Source of the DNA: Actinomycetes bacterium
GTDB taxonomy: Bacteria > Actinomycetota > Actinomycetes > Propionibacteriales > Propionibacteriaceae
Direction: 5' to 3'
Length of the DNA stretch: 64,000 nucleotides
Assembly: GCA_023392635.1 (NCBI GenBank)
Contig: JAEVYS010000018.1
Coordinates: 1-64,000, forward strand
The first letter of the stretch is position 1. Each line of letters opens with the position of its first letter. The notes beneath the pieces were generated by a model. It had not been told where the DNA came from and made no database searches. It saw only the letters and a program-made list of their open reading frames with translations. The position numbers were made by a program, and so were the translations under genes. This document shows positions 10,849 through 18,835 of this stretch, one piece after another.

Positions 10849-12926
10849 CGCCGGTCGCCGTCACCGGCCGCGCGTCCCCCGCGGTCACCGCCCGGACGCG
10901 GGGACGCGGGCGCGCCGTGGCGCTGGTCGCCCTGCTCGTCGCGGCGACCGTCGGGCTCGCCGCCCTCCACCTCACCCAGGGGACCGCGGCGGTGGACGCC
11001 GGCGACCTGCTCCAGCTCGTGCTCGGCCGCGGGACGGACGCCGAAGCCCTGGTCGTGCTCGATTCCCGCTGGCCCCGCCTCGCCGCCGCCCTGGCGGTCG
11101 GCATCGCGCTCGGCGCCGGCGGGTGCGTCCTGCAGGGCCTGGCCCGAAACCCCCTGGCCTCGCCGGACACCCTCGCAGTGGAGGCCGGTGCGCACCTCTC
11201 GCTCGTGGTCCTCGCGTTGCTGCCGGTGACCCTGCCGGTCGTCGGCGGTGTCGGTGTCGCCTTCCTGGGCGGGGTGGCCGCCGCCGGGCTGCTGCTGGGG
11301 CTCACCCGGGGCGCCGGCTCCCCTCTCCGGCTGGTCCTGGCCGGCACGGTGCTCGCGCTCGCGATGTCGAGCGTGACATCGGCGCTCATGATCCTCCATA
11401 CGCAACAGACGCGGGGGTTGTTCGCCTGGGGCTCGGGCTCGCTGAACCAGCGCGGCCTCGGCGGCATCGTCCCGGTGGTGCCGGTGCTCGCCGTCGGCCT
11501 GGCCGTGGCCCTCCTGCTCTCCCGGAACCTCGACCTGCTCGCCCTGGGCGAAGAGGTCGCCCGTGGCCTCGGCGTCCGGGTCGGGGCGTCGCAGTTCGCC
11601 CTCGCCTCGTCCGCGGTCCTGCTGACCGCCGCCTCGGTCACCATCGCCGGCCCGATCGGCTTCGTCGGACTGTGCGCGCCGGCACTGGTCTCGCTGGCTG
11701 CCCAGCGCGTGCCCCCGCTGCAGCGACACTCCTGGCGCATCCCGGTGAGCGCCGTCACCGGGGTCCTCATCGTCCTGGCGGCCGACGTCGGCCTCCGCCT
11801 CGCCTTCGGGCCGTTGGACGGGGTCGAGGTGCCCACCGGGGTGGCCACGACCGTGTTCGGCGGCATCTTCCTGGCAGTGGCCGCGCATCGACTGAGCCTC
11901 GGCGGACCCCCACCGCAGGAGGCCCTGCGGCTCGGCGGGTGGGGCCGCCGCCACCCCGGCGTGCTGACCTGCGGCCTCGCGGTGGTTGTCCTCGCGGCCG
12001 GCGCAACGGCCCTGCTGCTCGGAGACTCGCCCCTGCTCCTGGGCGACCTCGGCAACTGGCTCACCCAGCAGGCGTCCCGCCGGACCACCTTCATCCTCGA
12101 CGCCCGAGCGCCGCGGGTGGCCGGCGCCCTGCTCGCCGGAGCGGCCCTCGCCCTGGCGGGCGGGCTGGTCCAGGGCGTCACCCGCAACGCACTCGCCGAT
12201 CCCGGCATCGTCGGCGTGTCCGCCGGCGCCGGGCTCGGAGCGGTGCTCTCGCTGCTGGCCGTGCCGAGCGCGTCGTGGCTCGTCGTTGCCGGGGGTGCGG
12301 CCGGGGGCGCGTTCGTTGCCGCCGGCGTCCTGTTCGCCCTCACCCTGCGGGGCGGGCTGCACGAGACACGCGTGGTGCTGGTGGGGATCGGCCTGGCCGC
12401 CGCCGCGGGCGCGATCACGTCCGCCCTCCTGGTGCGCTCCGACCCCTGGAACCAGGCGAAGGCGATCACCTGGCTGGGCGGCTCCACCTACGGTGCCGAG
12501 TGGGGCCACCTGGTGCCCGTGCTCGCCGTGCTCGGCGTGGCGCTCGTCGTGCTCCGGGCAACCTCGGCCGAGCTCGACCTGCTGCAGGTCGACGACGCCA
12601 CACCGCGCCTGCTGGGCGTCCAGCCCCCGCGGGCGCGGCTCGTCGCGCTCGGTCTGGCCGTCCTGCTCACCGCGGCGGCCACAGCCGGCATCGGCGTGCT
12701 CGCCTTCGTCGGCCTGGTCGGCCCGCACGCCGCGCGGCTGCTCGTCGGGCGCAGGCACCGGCGGCTGTTCCCGGTGAGCGCCCTCCTGGGTGCGCTCCTG
12801 GTGCTGGTGGCCGACACGGCCGGACGGACGGTGCTCGCCCCGAGCCAGCTGCCCGCGGGCCTGGTGACCGCGCTGGTCGGCGCGCCGTACTTCCTGTGGC
12901 TGCTGTCGAGGGTGAGGACGCGATGA
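10845..12926 (+). CDS. fused double FecCD permease for iron-siderophore uptake (FhuB-like)
   Basis: The 693-residue protein contains two consecutive FecCD permease units in one chain, roughly residues 20-350 and 370-690, as in FhuB. Each has the conserved R(W)PRL/RAPRV opening, the LQGLARNPLA/VQGVTRNALA motif, and the (A)GPIGFVGL/LAFVGLVGPHAAR segment, giving about 18-20 transmembrane helices. No separate FecC or FecD partner is present, so this chain alone should form the pore. The GTG start is fixed by a GTGA overlap with the binding-protein stop, and its own stop overlaps the next gene by ATGA. Confidence 0.92.
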   Translation: MTPVAVTGRASPAVTARTRGRGRAVALVALLVAATVGLAALHLTQGTAAVDAGDLLQLVLGRGTDAEALVVLDSRWPRLAAALAVGIALGAGGCVLQGLARNPLASPDTLAVEAGAHLSLVVLALLPVTLPVVGGVGVAFLGGVAAAGLLLGLTRGAGSPLRLVLAGTVLALAMSSVTSALMILHTQQTRGLFAWGSGSLNQRGLGGIVPVVPVLAVGLAVALLLSRNLDLLALGEEVARGLGVRVGASQFALASSAVLLTAASVTIAGPIGFVGLCAPALVSLAAQRVPPLQRHSWRIPVSAVTGVLIVLAADVGLRLAFGPLDGVEVPTGVATTVFGGIFLAVAAHRLSLGGPPPQEALRLGGWGRRHPGVLTCGLAVVVLAAGATALLLGDSPLLLGDLGNWLTQQASRRTTFILDARAPRVAGALLAGAALALAGGLVQGVTRNALADPGIVGVSAGAGLGAVLSLLAVPSASWLVVAGGAAGGAFVAAGVLFALTLRGGLHETRVVLVGIGLAAAAGAITSALLVRSDPWNQAKAITWLGGSTYGAEWGHLVPVLAVLGVALVVLRATSAELDLLQVDDATPRLLGVQPPRARLVALGLAVLLTAAATAGIGVLAFVGLVGPHAARLLVGRRHRRLFPVSALLGALLVLVADTAGRTVLAPSQLPAGLVTALVGAPYFLWLLSRVRTR

Positions 12927-13756
12927 GCTACCGCTCGTTCGGGGTCACCGTCGTGGCCAACCATCCGTTGTCGCCGACCTTCCGGCGCCTCACGCTCGGT
13001 TCTCGCGCGCTGGCCGCCCTCGCCTGGGCCGGAGCCGACCAGAGGGTGAAGCTGCTGGTCGGCGATCGCGGACAGCTCGACGAACTCGGGGACGACGACG
13101 GCTGGTACGCGCGGTGGTCGGGGCTGCCGGAGACCGGGCGGCCGCCGATGCGGACCTACACCATCGCCGCCTCCCGGCCCGAACGCTGCGAGGTGGACAT
13201 TGACTTCGCCGTGCACGGCGACGCCGGCCCGCTCAGCCGGTTCGCCCGGCGCGCCGTCCCGGGCGACCACCTCGTCCTGGTGGCTCCGGCTCGGGGCGAG
13301 GGGGCAGCCGACGGCCTCGCCTGGCATCCCGGGACCGCGCGGCGGCTGCTGTGCGTGGGCGACGAGACCGCTCTGCCGGCGATCCGGAACATCCTCGCCG
13401 GCCTCGGGCCCGGCCCCGACTGCCGCTGCGTGATCGAGGTGCCCGACGCGGGCGACCGCGTGCCGCTCCCCTCACCGGTCCCCGTCCGGGTCCAGTGGGC
13501 GGTGCGCCGTGCCGGGGAGCCGGTGGGGGCCGCGGCCGACCGTGTCCTGTTCGGCGGGCCACCCGGCCCGGCCTCGTCCGAGGACCCCGACCTGTGGCAG
13601 GAGGCGACCAGCTCCGACAGCGGCCGCTACGCCTGGGTCGCCGGTGAGGTCGGCTGGGTCAACCGGGTCAGGAAGCGGCTCGGCCCGGCCGGGTTCGGCC
13701 GGGCCAACGCCTCCTTCATGGGCTACTGGCGGGAGGGTCACCCCTCCCGCGGCTAG
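12923..13756 (+). CDS. siderophore-interacting protein (ViuB/FAD-dependent ferric reductase family)
   Basis: This 277-residue cytoplasmic flavoprotein probably reduces or releases iron from the imported siderophore. It has the SIP family's FAD-binding motif RTYTIA (residues 74-79), then the beta-barrel DIDFAVHGDAGPLSRFA, and the NAD(P)H-type domain with LLCVGDETALPAI and the late YWREG motif near the C-terminus. It closes the four-gene iron operon through an ATGA overlap. Its stop lies only 5 bp from the convergent hpf stop. Confidence 0.92.
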   Translation: MSYRSFGVTVVANHPLSPTFRRLTLGSRALAALAWAGADQRVKLLVGDRGQLDELGDDDGWYARWSGLPETGRPPMRTYTIAASRPERCEVDIDFAVHGDAGPLSRFARRAVPGDHLVLVAPARGEGAADGLAWHPGTARRLLCVGDETALPAIRNILAGLGPGPDCRCVIEVPDAGDRVPLPSPVPVRVQWAVRRAGEPVGAAADRVLFGGPPGPASSEDPDLWQEATSSDSGRYAWVAGEVGWVNRVRKRLGPAGFGRANASFMGYWREGHPSRG

Positions 13757-13761
13757 AAACG

Positions 13762-14382
13762 TCAGGCGGAAGCCTCCTCGGCGGCGTCGACGCTGAGGTG
13801 GATGACGCCGTAGTCGTAGGCCTTCCGGCGGTAGACGGCGCTCGGGGCCCCGCTCTCGGCGTCCACGTAGAGGAAGAAGTCGTGGCCGACGAGCTCCATC
13901 TCGTCCAGTGCCTGCGCCAGGGTGAGCGGCACGGCCGGGAAGTACTTCTCCCTGACCACGAGCGGCCCGTCTCCCTGGACGTCCAGCCCGGCGATCTTGC
14001 GGATCTCCGGACGCACCTCCTCGACGGCGGCCTCCACCCCGGCGACCTCCTCGCCCACGGACGTGCCCCGCAGGCCGCGGTGAGTCTTGCGACGGTCGGA
14101 CGCGCGGCGCAGCTGGGACTTCAACCGGTCGAGTGCGTGGTCGAAGGCGACGACCTTGTCATCTGCGGACGCCTCGGCGCGAACCACGGGACCGCGGCTG
14201 CGCAGCGTGATCTCCACGCGGGTCGCCTGGTCGGGCTGGCGCTTGTGACCATAGGCGGACACCTGGACCTCCACCCGGATCACCCGGTCTTTGAGCTTCT
14301 CGATCGCGGCGATCTTCTCCTCGACGCGCGCCCGGAACTCATCGGGGATCTGGCAGTGGCGGCCAGTCACGAGGACGTCCAT
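13762..14382 (-). CDS. hpf: long-form ribosome hibernation promoting factor HPF
   Basis: Long HPF binds idle 70S ribosomes and joins them as 100S dimers in stationary phase or stress. At 206 residues it has the N-terminal S30AE/YfiA domain (about 1-100: MDVLVTGRHCQIPDEFRARV...), a charged linker, and the C-terminal dimerisation domain (about 145-200) with EALDEM/HDFFLYVDAESG and the YRRKAYDYGVIHL strand. AAGGAGGT lies just ahead of the ATG. In other actinobacteria it neighbours secA; here transport genes intervene. A long hairpin in its upstream region may regulate it. Confidence 0.95.
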   Translation of the reverse strand: MDVLVTGRHCQIPDEFRARVEEKIAAIEKLKDRVIRVEVQVSAYGHKRQPDQATRVEITLRSRGPVVRAEASADDKVVAFDHALDRLKSQLRRASDRRKTHRGLRGTSVGEEVAGVEAAVEEVRPEIRKIAGLDVQGDGPLVVREKYFPAVPLTLAQALDEMELVGHDFFLYVDAESGAPSAVYRRKAYDYGVIHLSVDAAEEASA

Positions 14383-14436
14383 GTGTACCTCCTTGATCGG
14401 TGCGCGAAACCGCGTGTGGCTTGCGCAGACAGCGAA

Positions 14437-14487
14437 GGCACCAGCCCGGCTCCCAGTCCGGGAGGACTGGTTACTGGCCTTGGTGCC
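14437..14487 (-). promoter_or_regulatory. long hairpin in the hpf upstream region (raiA-hairpin-like candidate)
   Basis: The outer arms GGCACCA (14437-14443) and TGGTGCC (14481-14487) pair over 7 bp. The inner arms CCAGTCC (14453-14459) and GGACTGG (14464-14470) pair over 7 bp around a four-base loop. GCC/GGC can add pairs between them. On the minus strand this element sits 55-105 bases upstream of the hpf start. Conserved hairpin RNAs upstream of raiA/hpf genes have been described in actinobacteria, as I recall them. Identity with that motif is inference; the element could also be a bidirectional terminator-like structure. Confidence 0.45.
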
Positions 14488-14574
14488 ATGCCTTCAACGT
14501 AGTCGGGGCGGACGGGCTTTGCCAGCCGTCCGGCCTGTGTTTCTCCCGTGCGGTCCCGGACGCGCAATCGAGCT

Positions 14575-14622
14575 GTAACACGGGCTAACCGGGCCGTAAC
14601 ACCGGTTGCACCGGGACGTAAC
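14575..14622 (+). promoter_or_regulatory. GlnR-like repeated GTAAC boxes upstream of amtB
   Basis: GTAAC occurs at 14575-14579, 14596-14600 and 14618-14622, about two helical turns apart. Intermediate boxes (TAACC at 14586, TGCAC at 14607) fill an approximately 11-bp phase. This spacing is that of the GlnR operator GTnAC-n6-GAAAC arrays known at actinobacterial amtB and glnA promoters. The region lies 24-71 bases before the amtB ATG. The b-type half-sites are degenerate, so the regulator assignment is inferred from spacing and location. Confidence 0.45.
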
Positions 14623-14645
14623 AGGCCTCGGACACCCTGTTCGCC

Positions 14646-16025
14646 ATGATGTTGGAAATCAGCGCAGGCGACACCGCCTGGGTCCTCACGAGCGCAGCTC
14701 TGGTGCTCCTGATGACCCCCGGTCTCGCGTTCTTCTACGGCGGCATGGTCAGGGCCAAGGGCGTCCTGAACATGATGATGATGAGTTTCATCAGCATGGG
14801 CACCATCGGTGTGCTCTGGGTCCTGTTCGGCTACAGCATGGCCTTCGGCAACTCCCTCGGCTTCGAGGTCGCGGCGACCCGCGACGGCGGCCCCACCTTC
14901 TTCGGCGTCCTGGGCAACCCGCTCGACTTCGCCGGGCTCCAGGGCCTGATGAGCCCTGACGCCGCGGCCGGGACGATCCCCGCCCTCGCCTTCGTCGCGT
15001 TCCAGGCATGCTTCGCGATCATCGCGGTCGCCCTGGTGTCCGGCGCGATCGCCGACCGTGCGTCGTTCGGCGGCTGGACCCTCTTCACCGTCCTGTGGGG
15101 CGTCCTCGTCTACTTCCCCATCGCCGGCTGGGTGTTCTCCTTCGACGGCTACACCGGTGAGCACGGCGGCTGGATCGCCAACTGGCTGGGCGCGCTGGAC
15201 TTCGCGGGTGGCACGGCCATCCACATCAATGCCGGCATCTCCGGTCTCGCCCTCGCCCTGGTCCTCGGCCCGCGGATCGGCTTCGGCACCAAGCCGATGC
15301 GGCCGCACAACATGACCCTGGTCATGCTCGGCGCCGGACTGCTGTGGTTCGGGTGGTTCGGCTTCAACGCCGGCTCGGCCCTGTCCGCCGGCACCACCGC
15401 CTCGGTGGCGTGGGTGAACACCCTGGTCGCGACTGCGGCCGCGATGCTCGCGTGGCTGCTGGTGGAACGCCTCCGCGACGGTCACCCGACCTCGCTCGGT
15501 GCGGCGTCCGGTGTCGTCGCCGGCCTGGTGGCGATCACTCCGGCCGCCGGGTCGGTGAGCCCGGTCGGCGCGATCTTCGTCGGCGCGATTGCCAGCGCGC
15601 TGTGCGCCTATGCCGTGGGACTGAAGTACAAGCTGGGCTACGACGACTCGCTCGACGTGGTGGGCGTGCACTTCGTCGGCGGCATGGCCGGCACCCTGCT
15701 GATCGGCTTCTTCGCCGACCCGAACAGCCCGGCCGGCAAGGCGGGCCTGTTCTACGGCGGCGGTGTCGACCAGCTCTGGCGCCAGGCCGTCGGTGCGCTC
15801 GCGGTGGCGGTCTACGCCTTCGTGGTCAGCTACCTGATCGCGCTGGTGATCAAGAAGACCATCGGCTGGCGGATCAGCCCGGCCGACGAGCTCAGCGGGA
15901 TCGACCTGGCCGAACACTCCGAAGCCGGCTACGACCTCAGCCCGGTGTACTACACCAACAAGGTCCAGCGCACCCTCGTGCTGACCAAGGACGACATGCC
16001 TGAGACGACGGGAGTCACGAAGTGA
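14646..16025 (+). CDS. amtB: ammonium transporter AmtB
   Basis: The 459-residue Amt/Rh channel conducts ammonium across the inner membrane. About eleven transmembrane helices are predicted. Family signatures include TPGLAFFYGGMVRAKGVLN, FAGGTAIHINAGISGLALALVLG (with the first pore histidine) and DVVGVHFVGGMAGTL (with the second). The cytoplasmic tail ends in a basic segment. ATG 14646 gives the canonical short N-terminal periplasmic start. The stop overlaps the glnK GTG as GTGA, the usual amtB-glnK coupling in which GlnK plugs the channel. Confidence 0.96.
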   Translation: MMLEISAGDTAWVLTSAALVLLMTPGLAFFYGGMVRAKGVLNMMMMSFISMGTIGVLWVLFGYSMAFGNSLGFEVAATRDGGPTFFGVLGNPLDFAGLQGLMSPDAAAGTIPALAFVAFQACFAIIAVALVSGAIADRASFGGWTLFTVLWGVLVYFPIAGWVFSFDGYTGEHGGWIANWLGALDFAGGTAIHINAGISGLALALVLGPRIGFGTKPMRPHNMTLVMLGAGLLWFGWFGFNAGSALSAGTTASVAWVNTLVATAAAMLAWLLVERLRDGHPTSLGAASGVVAGLVAITPAAGSVSPVGAIFVGAIASALCAYAVGLKYKLGYDDSLDVVGVHFVGGMAGTLLIGFFADPNSPAGKAGLFYGGGVDQLWRQAVGALAVAVYAFVVSYLIALVIKKTIGWRISPADELSGIDLAEHSEAGYDLSPVYYTNKVQRTLVLTKDDMPETTGVTK

Positions 16026-16360
16026 AGCTGGTAACGGCCATCATCCAGCCCGAAATGCTGGAGACCGTACAGAAGGCCCTGGTGCGCCACGGAGTCGGCG
16101 GCATGACCATCAGCGAGGTGTCCGGCTATGGACGCCAGCGGGGTCACGTCGAGGTCTACCGCGGCGAGGAGTACACCATCGACTTCATCACCAAGGTGCG
16201 CCTCGAGGTCCTGGTCGAGGACGAGGAGGCCGAGGCCCTCACCGGGGTCATCGTGCAGGCCGCTCGCACCGGCCAGGTCGGGGACGGGAAGGTATGGATC
16301 GTCCCGGTCGACACGGTCGTCCGCGTCCGCACCGGCGAGAGCGGCGCCACGGCCATCTGA
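16022..16360 (+). CDS. glnK: nitrogen regulatory PII protein GlnK
   Basis: This 112-residue trimeric signal protein senses 2-oxoglutarate and ATP/ADP and blocks AmtB. The T-loop is intact, with the modification tyrosine at residue 51 in RGEEYTIDF. The C-terminal signature (TGQVGDGKVWIVPV) is canonical. In actinobacteria this tyrosine is adenylylated rather than uridylylated in the studied cases. The gene is translationally coupled to amtB. Its 3' 205 bp lie opposite the extended reading frame of comF. Confidence 0.96.
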   Translation: MKLVTAIIQPEMLETVQKALVRHGVGGMTISEVSGYGRQRGHVEVYRGEEYTIDFITKVRLEVLVEDEEAEALTGVIVQAARTGQVGDGKVWIVPVDTVVRVRTGESGATAI

Positions 16361-17076
16361 GGCCGAGCCAACATCAGACACCCCTGGGGGCGCCGGGTTC
16401 CCGGGGCGCCCCTTCTCGCTGTGCCGGCGACCGCGACCGCTGCCTGCGGCGTCGCTCCGGCCGCCCGGCACGCGCGCACCGCTTCCGCGAGCGTGGCACC
16501 GGTCGTGACGATGTCGTCCACGACCACCAGCCGTCCGGCAGGGGGCACGCCACGCACCGCCATGGCACCCACCAGGTTGGACAGCCGGTCCCGCCGGCCC
16601 AGCTCGGACTGGTCACGGGGCCGCCCCACCAGCTTCAGTCCCGGCCAGGTGCGGGCGGGCAGACCTGCCCGGCGCAGCAGGCGCGCGGCCTCCCGCGCGA
16701 GGGCGGACGGAAGGTCGATGCCACGCTCCGCGACGTGCTCGCGGGCCGAGGGCACCGGGACCAGCACCACGAGCTCGGCGCTCCGGCTGCCCAGCACCCA
16801 CGCGACCGCCGCCGCGGCCACTCGTTCACCGAGCAGCGGGACGAGACCGACCGCGCCGTGCTCCTTCGCCGCCAGCAGCAACCGGCGCAGTTCCCCCGAG
16901 TACTCCCCGCCGGCGAAGACCGGCGGGGAGTCGCAGACCGGCAGGCGCACCGGCGCCCGGCCGGTGACGACTGCCCGGCACGCCGCGCAGGCGCCGAGCG
17001 CAGGGACGCCGCACGCCGGACAGCGCGCGCCGAGGACGAGGTCGGCGACGCTGGTGACCAGGTCGCCGGCTCGCAC
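16156..17076 (-). CDS. ComF-family phosphoribosyltransferase-like protein with antisense-extended tail
   Basis: The first ~222 residues are a normal ComF-type protein. They have a four-cysteine zinc motif (CPACG...CAAC, residues 19-33) and the phosphoribosyltransferase loop RLVVVDDIVTTGATLAEAV near residue 185. Homologues normally stop about where this protein reads GTARRG. Here no stop occurs until 16156, so about 84 extra residues of low-complexity Thr/Ser/Pro sequence are predicted, the last ~67 antisense to glnK. Either the stop was lost when amtB-glnK moved next to comF, or the tail is not normally translated to completion. The GTG start at 17076 follows family length. Confidence 0.75.
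   Translation of the reverse strand: MRAGDLVTSVADLVLGARCPACGVPALGACAACRAVVTGRAPVRLPVCDSPPVFAGGEYSGELRRLLLAAKEHGAVGLVPLLGERVAAAAVAWVLGSRSAELVVLVPVPSAREHVAERGIDLPSALAREAARLLRRAGLPARTWPGLKLVGRPRDQSELGRRDRLSNLVGAMAVRGVPPAGRLVVVDDIVTTGATLAEAVRACRAAGATPQAAVAVAGTARRGAPGTRRPQGCLMLARPQMAVAPLSPVRTRTTVSTGTIHTFPSPTWPVRAACTMTPVRASASSSSTRTSRRTLVMKSMVYSSPR
16387..16412. terminator. hairpin between glnK and comF
   Basis: GGGGCGCC (16387-16394) pairs perfectly with GGCGCCCC (16405-16412), and GGG/CCC extends the stem inside with a two-base bulge. TTCTCGCTGT follows on the plus strand. It lies 26 bp after the glnK stop, so it is a plausible glnK terminator. On the minus strand the open frame of comF passes straight through it. 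Confidence 0.55.
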
Positions 17077-17125
17077 GCCCCCATCCTCGGCGGCGACCCC
17101 GCCCTGCGGTCAGGCGTCCACAGCC

Positions 17126-18835
17126 TCAGCCGGAGTAGGCGACCGCATCCACAGCGGTGATCGCCAGGTTCCAGTTGAACTCGCCGTCGAACCGGTACAC
17201 GCTGCCGCTGGACCCGAGGGCCACGGCCGGGCTGCCGGCTGCCGGAGCAACGGCGAGCTGGTTCAGGGCGGAGGCCTCGCTGGGGCCGATGTCGCTCGCG
17301 GTCGCGCCGTCCTGGCTCGCGCGGACGACGCTCGTGTCGCCGTTGCTGGTGACCAGCACGCCGAGCTCGGTGGGCGAGATCCAGCCGAGATCGAGGTAGG
17401 ACGCCGCATTGCCGGTGTTCAGCGCGAGGTCCACCGTGCGCCAGCCGTCCACGACGATCGCGCCCTCGGACCGCAGCACCCGGGCGAGCCCGACCACGTC
17501 CGCCTGGCCCTCACGCAGGACGAAGGCGACCCGGCTACCGTCCGCCGCCAGCGCCATCGCCCTGACCCGTCCGGACGGCAGCCCGGCGACCCTCACCTTG
17601 AGTCGCTGCTCGCCCTTGAAGACCTGCAGTTGCGTGGCGCCCGACGAGGACGGCGACCACAACTCGCCGTTGCGCGCGAATGCCGGCCGCAACAGTCCCG
17701 AGCCCGTCCGTACCGGCCTCGCCGGCTTGCCCGCGTTCGGCTGGCCGAGTTCGAGCCGGGTACCGCCCCCGGTGACCGCGGCCACCTGGCTGAGGTCACC
17801 GTTCACGGCGATCTGCTCGGGTCGGCCCAGCCCGGCGTCGACGACGGTGAAGTCGTTCCAGTTGCTCGGGTCACGCAGCCGCTGCAGCTTGTGGTCCTTC
17901 ACCAGGAACAGGACCCGGTTCGTGACGCCCTGCGGTGACAGCGAGGCGAAGCTGTCCGCCCGGACCTCCGACTGGCCCGCCTCGTCGCGCCAGACCTGGC
18001 CCGCTCCCGTCACCCGCACCGAGCCGACCTGGTCGAAGCCGGAGAGCGTGTAGGCCAGCTCGGTGAGGAGGGTGTGGCGCTGCTCCGCCGACAGCCGGTC
18101 AGCGGCCCCCCCGAGCGCGACGTCGGCGAGCCCGTTCGCGTCCACGCTCACCCCCCCGACCGTGATCCCGCTGGTGTCGAACTTCCGCACCGCGGGCGCG
18201 AGCCAGGACGAGGGCCCCGCGAGCAGCTCGGTGACCGCCTGCGCCATGGCCTGGTCGCCACTGGCGAAGAACCGCGGGTCGGGGACCAGCGCCGTGCCGC
18301 TCGGGTCGAGGAAGTACAGGCTGATCGGGGTGAAGTTGGTCGTGAACACGTAGCGCGAGACGAGCAACCCGTCCGGTGGGTTGGAGATGCGCCACTCCCC
18401 GCCGATGTTCATCAGCGAGAAGTTGTGCGACTGCCCGCTGCCCGGACCCGGCTTGTAGGAGCCGGCCGCGTTGACCATCCCGGTCAGGGGTGCCTGCAGG
18501 ATGACGGTCTGGTCGTACTCGGTGGGCGGGAACCCGTCCCCGTACACCTGGACGCCCGACTCCGGGTGCCAGGCGTGGTTGGCCGCGTCGGTGAGGTACT
18601 GCCGCGCGACGTGGTAGTCCGGCTGGTAGACGCTCATGGCGTGCAGGAAGCCCTCCACGACGAGCAGCTGGCTGGAGCCGTCGGCGGGCGGCAGCGGGTC
18701 GACGTGGACGCCGGAGTTCATCCCGGTGGCCTGGGCGGTCTGGCGTTCGACCGGCCCGCTGGTGGGCACGGTGGCACAGCCGACGAGGACGAGGCCGGCG
18801 AGCACGCCGGCGAAGGACCTAGCGGAGCGGGACAT
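17126..18835 (-). CDS. lpqB: LpqB lipoprotein, accessory protein of the MtrAB system
   Basis: LpqB interacts with the extracellular sensor part of MtrB and modulates MtrA phosphorylation and cell-wall homeostasis. The chosen ATG at 18835 follows GGGAGGTG and lies inside the end of mtrB (17-bp overlap). It yields a lipoprotein signal with Cys20 in LVLVGC. An earlier in-frame start at 18895 would destroy the signal peptide. The 569-residue protein contains the GerMN domain (about residues 200-300) and a beta-propeller-like C-terminal domain. It is third in the mtrA-mtrB-lpqB order conserved across actinobacteria. Confidence 0.93.
   Translation of the reverse strand: MSRSARSFAGVLAGLVLVGCATVPTSGPVERQTAQATGMNSGVHVDPLPPADGSSQLLVVEGFLHAMSVYQPDYHVARQYLTDAANHAWHPESGVQVYGDGFPPTEYDQTVILQAPLTGMVNAAGSYKPGPGSGQSHNFSLMNIGGEWRISNPPDGLLVSRYVFTTNFTPISLYFLDPSGTALVPDPRFFASGDQAMAQAVTELLAGPSSWLAPAVRKFDTSGITVGGVSVDANGLADVALGGAADRLSAEQRHTLLTELAYTLSGFDQVGSVRVTGAGQVWRDEAGQSEVRADSFASLSPQGVTNRVLFLVKDHKLQRLRDPSNWNDFTVVDAGLGRPEQIAVNGDLSQVAAVTGGGTRLELGQPNAGKPARPVRTGSGLLRPAFARNGELWSPSSSGATQLQVFKGEQRLKVRVAGLPSGRVRAMALAADGSRVAFVLREGQADVVGLARVLRSEGAIVVDGWRTVDLALNTGNAASYLDLGWISPTELGVLVTSNGDTSVVRASQDGATASDIGPSEASALNQLAVAPAAGSPAVALGSSGSVYRFDGEFNWNLAITAVDAVAYSG

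Noticed and set aside
10556..12922. Upstream extension of the siderophore-interacting frame through the permease gene
   Set aside because: The extension is Arg/Pro/Gly-rich out-of-frame sequence; the SIP fold begins at ATG 12923, which is coupled to the permease stop.
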